This document shows, one piece after another, positions 25,858 to 33,300 of a stretch of 64,000 nucleotides of DNA; position 1 is the first letter of the stretch, and the number at the start of each line of letters is the position of its first letter. The notes under the pieces are model-generated. The model was not told the DNA's origin, searched no databases, and saw only the letters and a list, made by a program, of their open reading frames with translations. Source of the stretch: Coriobacteriaceae bacterium (lineage in GTDB: Bacteria > Actinomycetota > Coriobacteriia > Coriobacteriales > Coriobacteriaceae); assembly GCA_030525945.1 (NCBI GenBank), contig JAUNDT010000001.1, forward strand, positions 124,001 to 188,000. The letters run 5' to 3'. Both the position numbers and the translations under genes were made by a program.

Positions 25858-26568
25858 CTACATGTCGCGGGCTTCGTAGAGCTTTACGGCAACAAAGGCG
25901 CTCGCAACGTAAGCCGCAAGAGAGATGCCCAGAGATGCAATGGCAATGAGCATCGGGCCGTTCGATGTCGCCGCCACTTCCGCCACGCTCTGCAACTGCT
26001 CCAGCAACGGGCCGCCGAATGCGGCGATCGCCAGCATGGGCGCGATGCTGATACCCAACACGATGAACGGCAGCCACTGCGTCGCCTTGGTCTGCCCGAG
26101 CTTGAAGTACGCCGGAAGCGTGAACGTGGACATGACAAGCCCAATGCACGCGCAGGTCACAAAGGCTGCCGCCATACCCGCGAGCTCCCCCTCCTCTACC
26201 GTCACGATCTTTTCGAGAAAGACCGGCAGGGGCGCTACGGTTCCAATGCCGATCAGCACGGCAACGAATGCCGTTGCAAGCACCGCCGCTCCGCAAGCCA
26301 CCAGCAGGTTGAACGCATAGCGCCCGAAGACGATGTCCCTGCGCGACACGGGCATAACCAGCCGATACGCATCCCACGCGTTCTGCTCGTCGTATGCCGC
26401 GCCCGCAACCGCCGTGCTGAACATCAACATGAGAAAAGCGGTGCCTGGAATCGAGTTTAACGTTCCCATGCCGATCGCCAGGCCTGCCGCCACAAACACC
26501 AGCGTAAGCACGAGCTGCTTGAGGTACTTCTTAAAGACCACGAGCTCCATCTTCATCATGCGAATCAT
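25858..26568 (-). CDS. ABC transporter permease (ABC-2 type)
   Basis: A 236-aa membrane protein with six predicted helices (for example LVLTLVFVAAGLAIGMG and MLIAIASLGISLAAYVASAFVAV), the membrane half of the exporter encoded with the ATPase just upstream. AYDEQNAWDAYRLVMPVSRRDIVFGRY is a conserved cytoplasmic loop of this ABC-2 subgroup, found with YtrA-type regulators; given here by its ends AYDEQN and GRY. Its ATG overlaps the ATPase stop in TAATG, so the two are translationally coupled. Substrate unknown; related systems respond to cell-envelope stress or lantibiotics. Confidence 0.82.
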   Translation of the reverse strand: MIRMMKMELVVFKKYLKQLVLTLVFVAAGLAIGMGTLNSIPGTAFLMLMFSTAVAGAAYDEQNAWDAYRLVMPVSRRDIVFGRYAFNLLVACGAAVLATAFVAVLIGIGTVAPLPVFLEKIVTVEEGELAGMAAAFVTCACIGLVMSTFTLPAYFKLGQTKATQWLPFIVLGISIAPMLAIAAFGGPLLEQLQSVAEVAATSNGPMLIAIASLGISLAAYVASAFVAVKLYEARDM

Positions 26569-27515
26569 TAACGCTCGCCCCCTTTCGGCAGGCCGAAGCC
26601 CATCGCGGCTTCGCCCTTTAACATGAACGTCATGTACTCATCGATGCTCATGCGATCGCACGGGATTTCAGGATGCTCGCGCATGAACTCAAACCTGTCA
26701 TGTACGAGCAGGTCGATACCGTAATCGTGGCGAAGCATGCGAACCTCGCCCTCTTGGCCAAGTGCGCCACCTTGCAGCAGGCTCTCCATATCGGCCATAC
26801 GACAGCGCGCAACGCCCATCATGTCGGTGATTTCGTCCTTTGCGCACGTGAACATGATTTTGCCTGCATCGATGCACACGATTTCATCCGCGATTTTTTC
26901 GAGGTCGCTCGTAATATGACTGCTCATGAGAATTGCGTTGACCGGCTCGCCGTTCGGACCCTCAACGGCCACGAACTCGCGAAGAAGGTCGAGCACCTCG
27001 TCTCGAGCCATCGGGTCCAGCCCCGCCGTTGCCTCGTCCAGGATGAGCACCTGCGGGTTGTGCGCGAGTGCACACGCCAGGCTGAGCTTCATCCCCATAC
27101 CGCGCGACAGGTCCTTGACGGTCTTTGCACGATCGAGCTTGAAGCGACTAATCATGGCGCTGAACGCCTGCTCATCCCACGTGCTATACGCGCAGGACAT
27201 GAGCTGGGCAACCTCGGCAACCGTAAGGTGCGACGGCATGGCAATCGTGTCGAACACCACGCCAACGCGCTCCTTGACCTTAGATGCACTCGTGCGGGCG
27301 AGCTCGGCTGAAGGCACGCCAAGAATGCGCGCCTCACCGCTATCCAGCCCAACAAGTCCCAGCAGCGCCTTAATCGTCGTGGATTTACCGGCGCCGTTCT
27401 GTCCGATAAAGCCCACAATCTGCCCCGCCTCAACAGCAAGGTCCACTCCATCGAGCGTAAAGTCGCCGTATCGCTTCGTTGTCCCACGCACTTCGATGGG
27501 TAAATCTGTATTCAT
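26568..27515 (-). CDS. ABC transporter ATP-binding protein
   Basis: A 315-aa ATPase. Walker A GQNGAGKSTT near residue 38, Q-loop region, signature LSRGMGMKLSLA (a variant of LSGGQ), Walker B VLILDEATAGLD and the switch His in MSSHITSDLE. The C-terminal 80 residues are an extension typical of ABC-2 exporters. It is the middle gene of a three-gene operon: its ATG overlaps the GntR stop (TAATG at 27513-27517) and its stop overlaps the permease start. It should energise the adjacent permease at the membrane. Confidence 0.92.
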   Translation of the reverse strand: MNTDLPIEVRGTTKRYGDFTLDGVDLAVEAGQIVGFIGQNGAGKSTTIKALLGLVGLDSGEARILGVPSAELARTSASKVKERVGVVFDTIAMPSHLTVAEVAQLMSCAYSTWDEQAFSAMISRFKLDRAKTVKDLSRGMGMKLSLACALAHNPQVLILDEATAGLDPMARDEVLDLLREFVAVEGPNGEPVNAILMSSHITSDLEKIADEIVCIDAGKIMFTCAKDEITDMMGVARCRMADMESLLQGGALGQEGEVRMLRHDYGIDLLVHDRFEFMREHPEIPCDRMSIDEYMTFMLKGEAAMGFGLPKGGER

Positions 27516-27892
27516 TAGTCGTCACTCTCCATAAGGATTTCCAGCATCTCTACGAGCTCGGGATCGGTCACTCCTAAGGTCCGAGCGCCCTCGATTGCAC
27601 GCAGCAGATTTGCCTCTACCTCTCGCAGGCGTTCCTCGCGCAGCAGCTCATCGTTGCCGCCAGCAACAAAGCTGCCCTTTCCCTGGACAGTCTCGATAAA
27701 CCCCTGCGTCTCAAGATCCGAGTAGGCGCGCTTGGTGGTGATGGCGCTCACGCGGAGACTGTTTGCAAGCGCCCTGATAGAGGGCAGCTGCTCCCCCGCC
27801 TTGAGCCCACCAGACATGATCTGCTCTTTGATCTGCACGGTTATCTGCTCGTAAATGGGCTTTGAGCTTGAGTTCGAAATGATGATATCCAC
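27515..27892 (-). CDS. GntR-family regulator, YtrA subfamily
   Basis: A 125-aa regulator: an N-terminal winged helix (about 5-75; PIYEQITVQIKEQIMSGGLK and LPSIRALANSLRVSAITTKRAY, recognition helix) and a short C-terminal helical dimerisation tail, as in the YtrA subfamily. I start at GTG 27892: AAGGACATC is correctly placed and the protein then begins VDIIISNSSSKPIYEQ, the normal family N-terminus; upstream residues are unlike any GntR. It heads the exporter operon and most likely represses it through the palindrome at 27973-27997. Confidence 0.85.
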   Translation of the reverse strand: MDIIISNSSSKPIYEQITVQIKEQIMSGGLKAGEQLPSIRALANSLRVSAITTKRAYSDLETQGFIETVQGKGSFVAGGNDELLREERLREVEANLLRAIEGARTLGVTDPELVEMLEILMESDD

Positions 27893-27972
27893 GAACGATG
27901 TCCTTCCCAGCAGGCTCGAAAGGCGTCCCTTGCGAGCACGATGGCACAGGCCGACGTCCTGCCGTACCAAAA

Positions 27973-27997
27973 TCGAGTATAGTGTATATACTCGATA
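27973..27997. promoter_or_regulatory. YtrA/GntR operator palindrome
   Basis: ATCGAGTATA-GTGTA-TATACTCGAT has perfect 10-bp arms around 5 bp, 81 bp upstream of the GTG. It overlaps a TATACT -10-like box on the minus strand. A further TATATACAC half-site lies at about 28006-28014. Fits the TATA-rich operators of YtrA regulators. Confidence 0.7.
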
Positions 27998-28059
27998 GTT
28001 ACAGTATATACACACCTATGCACAGTTCATGCACAATTCGGAGTTCTGACGGCTGCTCG

Positions 28060-28255
28060 AGGCCTAAAATGACGCCCATTGGCCCTAAGTACGTTCAATT
28101 TTTTGCAACCCCTCGGTAGAAGCTTTTCAGCGATTTGCACGCCCTGCCATTCCCGCAGGTAGATTGGTATGTTTTTCTAAGGCTGATCAGGCAGACCTCT
28201 CGTGTACTCAGCATGTCTAGCAAATTGAACGTACTTAGCGATTTATATACATGCC
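28060..28255. other. AT-rich non-coding element with long-range inverted repeat
   Basis: CTAAGTACGTTCAATTTTTT at 28085-28104 is mirrored by AAATTGAACGTACTTAG at 28222-28238; the arms (about 19 bp, allowing a T-run length difference) lie about 115 bp apart. Outside the right arm is CGATTTATATAC, and CGATTTGCAC occurs inside. Base composition is clearly lower in GC than the flanks. No reading frame looks coding. It could be a mobile or repeated element, or a structured RNA. Confidence 0.6.
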
Positions 28256-28281
28256 GAGGCGCAAATAACCCAGTTCAAAAA

Positions 28282-28323
28282 GAACCGCCGTCCCTTCTCC
28301 AGCCATAGAAGGGACGGCGGTTC
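28282..28323 (-). terminator. Strong hairpin terminator downstream of yqeY
   Basis: GAACCGCCGTCCCTTCT and AGAAGGGACGGCGGTTC form a perfect 17-bp stem with an 8-nt loop. On the minus strand it is followed by TTTTTG. It stands behind the palindrome at 28356-28396 as a second stop for yqeY transcripts. Confidence 0.85.
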
Positions 28324-28355
28324 ACAAAACCCTATGGGGGCCAGTCGCGGTATGA

Positions 28356-28396
28356 AAAATGCGTCATTTAGGGTCTGACCCTAAATGACGCATTTT
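28356..28396. repeat. 41-bp perfect palindrome, copy 2
   Basis: Same 20-bp arms as copy 1 with the central base T instead of A. It ends 6 bp after the stop of yqeY on the minus strand. Confidence 0.9.
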
Positions 28397-28401
28397 GCGG
28401 G

Positions 28402-28848
28402 CTAGGAGAGGCGGGCGCCGACTAGCTGGGCGGCGGCGGGCTTGTCAAAGTTGCCACCGGTGGCAGCATTCAGCGCGCCCATCACACGGCCCATGTCCTT
28501 CTTGGACTCAGCGCCAGTCTCGGCGATGACCTGCTCAATGAGGGCAGCAAGCTCGTCGCCAGAAACCTGAGCAGGAAGCAGGCTCTCAAGAATCGCGACC
28601 TGCTCGCGCAGGTTCTCGGTGCGCTCCTCGTTGTTGCCGGCCTTCTCGGACATCTCGAGCGTCTCGGTGGTCTGCTTGAGCGTGCGCTTGATCTGCGTGG
28701 TCGTTTCCTCCTCGGTGATCTCGTGAGCGCCGCCGCGAGAAGCGGCGTTCTTGAGCTCGCCCAGCACCAGGCGCAGGACACCCAGACGGACCTTGTCCTT
28801 GGCCTTCATCGCGGCGACCATCTCGGCGTGAAGCTCTTCGTACGTCAT
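28402..28848 (-). CDS. yqeY: GatB/YqeY domain protein
   Basis: A 148-aa YqeY-family protein, all alpha-helical, related to the tail domain of GatB. MVAAMKAKDKVRLGVLRLVLGELKN begins the family pattern (ends quoted: MVAAMKAKDK, LGELKN) and DMGRVMGAL ends it. Free-standing YqeY proteins are thought to bind tRNA and influence Gln-tRNA amidation; the role is not settled. Length is standard. The start at 28848 has a GAAGGGTATTCAC context. It follows the PPIase gene by 87 bp on the same strand and may be cotranscribed with it. Confidence 0.9.
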   Translation of the reverse strand: MTYEELHAEMVAAMKAKDKVRLGVLRLVLGELKNAASRGGAHEITEEETTTQIKRTLKQTTETLEMSEKAGNNEERTENLREQVAILESLLPAQVSGDELAALIEQVIAETGAESKKDMGRVMGALNAATGGNFDKPAAAQLVGARLS

Positions 28849-28935
28849 GTGAATACCCTTCTACTAAGATGCGCCGGGCTTGCTAGCTCGGCGCATCGAT
28901 CATTACATCTTTGAACGAGTCAGCTCAAAAGCAAA

Positions 28936-30141
28936 CTACTTCTCAGCGTCCTCGGCCTTCTTGGCCTTGTTCATGTCGACGTTATACGGCACCTCGCTCG
29001 GCATCTTGTTGATCTTGATGTCGGCCTTTTCGGTGTACTCGGTCAGCCACTTGGAGTACGCGGCGCTCTGCTCCTGCGTCTTGATGGTGCTCTTAACGCT
29101 CTCGAGCATGTCCTCCGGCACGTCCTTCACGGACTTGACCGTGTCGACCTTGAACTGGTCGGTGCACTGGATGATGTGGTAGCCGTAGGTCGTCTTGACC
29201 AGGCCGCTCACCTGGCCCTTGGACAGCGCACTCAGGGCGTCCTGGTACTCGGTCACGAAGGTGGTGAGCTTGTCCCAGCTCACGTCGCCGCCGTTGTCTG
29301 CAGAGGTGTCCTCGGAGTACTTCTTGGCGGCATCGGCGAAGGAAATCTCGCCGGCGTTGATCTGGTCGAGCACCTTCTTGGCCTCGGCCTCAACCTTGGC
29401 CTTCTCCTCGTCGGAAGCGTCCTCCTCGACCTTGAACAGGATATGAGAGGAGCGGCGGGCGTCGTTGTAGCGATCGAGGTTCTCGTTGAAGTAGGACACG
29501 AGCTCCTCGTCGGAGGGGTCCTTGGACGGAGCAACGGCCTCGCGCAGCTTGCTCTGGGCGAGGGAGCCCTTGATGGCCTCGAGGTAGGAATCCTTGGTGA
29601 AGCCCATCTGTGAGATGTACTCCTCGAACTCCTTGTCGCTCTTGCCGGAGCCCTCGACGGCATCCTTCCATGCCTTATCGAGGTCCTTCTGGTCAACGGT
29701 GACCTTGTACTCCTTCTCGGCCTCCGTGAGCAGGTACTGGCGCGCGATGCTGTTGATCACGTTCTCGCGGTAGGACTCGGGCGTGAGGCCCTGGTCGGAG
29801 AGGTACGTAGCCCAATCCTCGTCCTTCTCGTAGGAGGACTGGCGGGTGCCCATGATCTGCTCGGTAACGGTGTCTTCCTTGATGTTGACGCCGTTTACCG
29901 TTGCGGCAACGCCGCCGGTGAGCTGGTAGGGCTCCTTGGTGGTGACCTCGTTAAGCACGCCGGTGCATGCCATCGCGGTCACCGACAGAACCATGGCGGC
30001 CACGCCGATGGCCACCAGAATGATCTTGCCGGTCTTGGAGAGCTTGGCCTTGCGGTCAGCCTTAACCTGCTTCTTGCTCGGGGTCTCTTCGGACTCCACC
30101 TTGTCTCGCTTGATCTTTGGGCTTCGCTTGCTGATTGCCAT
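28936..30141 (-). CDS. Membrane-anchored peptidyl-prolyl isomerase (parvulin, PrsA/SurA-like)
   Basis: A 401-aa extracytoplasmic foldase. A basic cytoplasmic tail (1-45), one membrane helix IILVAIGVAAMVLSVTAMA (about 50-70), a SurA_N-like helical chaperone domain (90-245) and a PpiC rotamase domain (about 250-345: SSHILFKVEED, SFADAAKKYSEDTSADNGGD, GLVKTTYGYHIIQ). Parvulins of this kind help secreted proteins fold. A Cys follows the helix (AMACTG), but the residues before it do not make a good lipobox, so I favour a membrane anchor. ATG 30141 follows AAAGAGGGCGCC. Confidence 0.88.
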   Translation of the reverse strand: MAISKRSPKIKRDKVESEETPSKKQVKADRKAKLSKTGKIILVAIGVAAMVLSVTAMACTGVLNEVTTKEPYQLTGGVAATVNGVNIKEDTVTEQIMGTRQSSYEKDEDWATYLSDQGLTPESYRENVINSIARQYLLTEAEKEYKVTVDQKDLDKAWKDAVEGSGKSDKEFEEYISQMGFTKDSYLEAIKGSLAQSKLREAVAPSKDPSDEELVSYFNENLDRYNDARRSSHILFKVEEDASDEEKAKVEAEAKKVLDQINAGEISFADAAKKYSEDTSADNGGDVSWDKLTTFVTEYQDALSALSKGQVSGLVKTTYGYHIIQCTDQFKVDTVKSVKDVPEDMLESVKSTIKTQEQSAAYSKWLTEYTEKADIKINKMPSEVPYNVDMNKAKKAEDAEK

Positions 30142-30277
30142 GGCGCCCTCTTTCCGTTCGTCGGTTCTACGTCGCACTGCAATGCGACAACAGCGTTCAC
30201 ACAGTTGTTTATTGTCTCACATGACGCCCGATTACACACGCTACCTTTGGATTCTTAGGTATTTCTTTTTGAAAAGA

Positions 30278-30311
30278 AGCGGGGCTCCCGCGTTATGCGA
30301 GAGCCCCGCCA
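30278..30311 (-). terminator. Terminator of the GH20 gene
   Basis: On the minus strand GCGGGGCTC pairs with GAGCCCCGC; the loop is TCGCATAACGCGG and the tail CTTCTTTTC. It starts 20 bp after the stop. Confidence 0.82.
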
Positions 30312-30330
30312 GTCGGACTAAACCGAGCTG

Positions 30331-33300
30331 TTAGCGCGAGTTGCGACGACGCAGAACCACGCCGACGACGAGCGCGATAACCGCAACGCCAGCAACAGCA
30401 CCGATGATCATCATCGAGTTGTCACCAGTCTGCGGGAGCGCGGAGTCGGTGCCGCCGTTCGGGCCCTCAGGCTCGACCGGGGTCTCGGTGCCCGGATCAA
30501 CCGGCTGGTCACCGTTCTCGACCCACTTGGCGGTCAGCGTAAGGTCGCTGGTCACCGGATCGTCGAAGTTCCACTCGTTCTTCCAGCCGCCCTCAAAGCC
30601 GTCGGAGAACCAGCCATCGAAGAGATAGCCAGCGAGCTCAGGCATGGGCTGAACGGGGATCTTGTCACCCTCCTTGACGGTGATCACCAGGTCCTCGTGG
30701 CCGGGGATGCGGTCATCGAAGGTGACGGTGAACTCACCGGGGGTAGGATCGACGGTCTTGTCCTCCAGGCGCAGGGCGGTCATGGCGCTGGCCAGGGAGC
30801 CCTTGAGCGCGTACACGGAGTTGACGTCGCCGCTCTTGTTGGCGATGCAATCCTCGGCGGCCTTGACCTGCTCCTGGAAGGCGTTCCAGGTGGTGTCGGT
30901 AAAGCGGTCGTGCTTGCAAGCGCCGTCCTGCTTGACGGTCTTCACAGCGTCGAGAATCTGCTGCAGGCCCTCGTGATCGGGGGCAGCGGCAGCGTCGAGC
31001 AGACGAAGCTCGGAAGCGGCAGCGTTGCCGTTAGCAGCCTTGACCCACACGAGCTTGACAGCCTTGACGTTGTCCTGGCGGTCGAACTTGATGGTGATGG
31101 GCTCGGTGCCAGAGACCTTAAGGTCGCCCTCCTTGATGGTCTTGAACGCGGTGCCGTCCGTGCTGACCTCAATGCGGTACTTCTGGATGTTGCCGTTCGT
31201 ACCGGTCTGGCGCGGGGTGTACACGATGCCCTCGACGCTCATGGGAGCCTCGGAGGCGAGGTTGAGCCAGTGCTCACCCGTCGTGATGTCCCAGTCGCTG
31301 TGCCACATGGAGCTCAGGTTGCCGTCCAGAACGTTCTTAGGATCAGAGCCGTCGTTCTGGAAGTCGGAAGCAGTGGCGGTGAGCTGGGTCGGGTCGACGA
31401 AGTTGAGGTCGCCACCGTCCTTGAGCTCAAGGTCGTTGAGCGCGTTGACGATGAAGTTCTCGTAGTAATCGACCGTGGACTGCATGCTGGCCGGCAGGTC
31501 CTCACGAACCAGGGACCAAGCAGCCTCAACGCGAGCAACGGAAGCCTCGGTGAAGAGCTTGTTGATCACGTCGTTGCCCTTGAGCTGAGCATAGGCGTCG
31601 ATACGGCAGTAGTCGGCCACCTTGTAGCTGGGCTCGCCATCCTCGTTCTGGAGGAGGGCGTTGATCTTGGCGGTCAGGTCAGCGATGGCCTGAGCGTCGG
31701 GGTTGACCTCGAGGAACAGGGCATAAGCCTGGTCGAGGAGCTCGCGCAGACCAGGGATCTCCTGCTCGGCGAGAACCTTCTCGGCGGTGATGACCGCGTA
31801 GTCGAGCTCCATGGTGGAGGCAAAGCCGGCCTCGGGAGCAACCGTCACGCGAACGTCGTCAACGTAACCCTTGAAGGAGTTCTTGGCGGAACCGAGCGTG
31901 TTCAGGGGGAACATGCAGGTCGCCTTGAGAGCCTTGCCCTCAGCGGCCTTGTCGCCGTCACCCAGGGTGTCGACGAGCTTGCCGTTGACGTAGAGGCTCA
32001 CCTGCTCGAACTCGTTCTTGAACTCGAGCTCCACCCACTCGTCAACCGGGAGGGTGTAGTTGAAGGAGTAGTCGTGGTTCTCACGGGTGATGCCGACCTG
32101 GCCGGTGCCCTTCTGGACAGCCTTGATCGCGCCGTACTCGGACTCGAAGAGAACCTGCTCATCGGTGGAAGCGTCGGTGCGCTTGACCTTCACGCGAAGG
32201 TCGTTGCCCAGACCAATGGTGGTGAGGGCGTCGTCCTTAACGGAGACGAAGGACTCGCCGCCGTTGAGCTTGAGGGCCTGCTTACCGTCGACATCAGTCA
32301 GCTCGGTGTTCTTGCCCTTCTCGAGGTCGCGGCCCATGGCGGAGGAGTCCTCGAGGTTGCCCTCGAAGTTCCACTGAGCGTAGGTGCCGTCCTCGTCAGC
32401 CTCGGTCTCGTAACCGAAGTTGACGGCCGGGTCGTCACCGAGCTCGGTGGCCAGCGCCTTGGCGGCGGTGACGTCGAGGGAGCCCTTGCCCCAGCCGTTA
32501 GCGGCGAACAGGCCCATGGCGCTGGTCAGACGCTTGTAGACGTCGTACTCAGAGATACCGTTCTCCAGGTAGTCGGTCATGTCGTTCCACACGGCGTAAG
32601 CGCCGCCGATCACCTGCGGGTCGCCCGCGGGGATGGTGACCTCGCCGATGGAGTTCAGCGGGTCGTTGTAGACAACGCCGTCGTTCAGCCAGTCATAGTA
32701 GTAACCGGCGTTCGGGACGATGTAGAAGTGGCCGTCGTTGCAGTCGATGAGGTCGAAGCCCATCTCGTACATCTTGTCCATGTTGGCGTAGCCCCAGTTC
32801 CAGAGGTTAATCTGGGCACGCTGGCCCTCCTCAGGACCGTTGACATGGATCTCCTCGCCCTTGGTGTACTGGGACAGAGAGCCCCACACGCGAGGTGTGT
32901 GGCCGTTTTCGTAAGCGTAGTCGAACATCTCGTTGACGAACTTACGGTACAGCGGGCTGGACTCAGCGTTGGAGCCCACGTTGTACTCGTCGGCGCCGAT
33001 GTGGATCACGTCGGAGCCCTCAAAGACAGGATCATTGCCCTTGACGTACTCGTCGAAGATGTCCTGGACAAAGCCGAGGCTCTGGTCGAACTTCTCACCG
33101 CGAAGGTCGAGGTGGTCGTTCTGACGGCCGTTGGTGCCGTAGCGGAGGTCCGGGCGAACCTTGGTCAGAGCCAGGGAGTGCGCCGGGGTGTCGATCTCGG
33201 GAACGATGTTCACGCCGAGGGCCTTGGAGTGCTCGATGTACTCCTTGAAGTCGGCCTTGCTGTACCACACGTCGGTGGAGGTGAGGTCAGCCTGGTTCAG

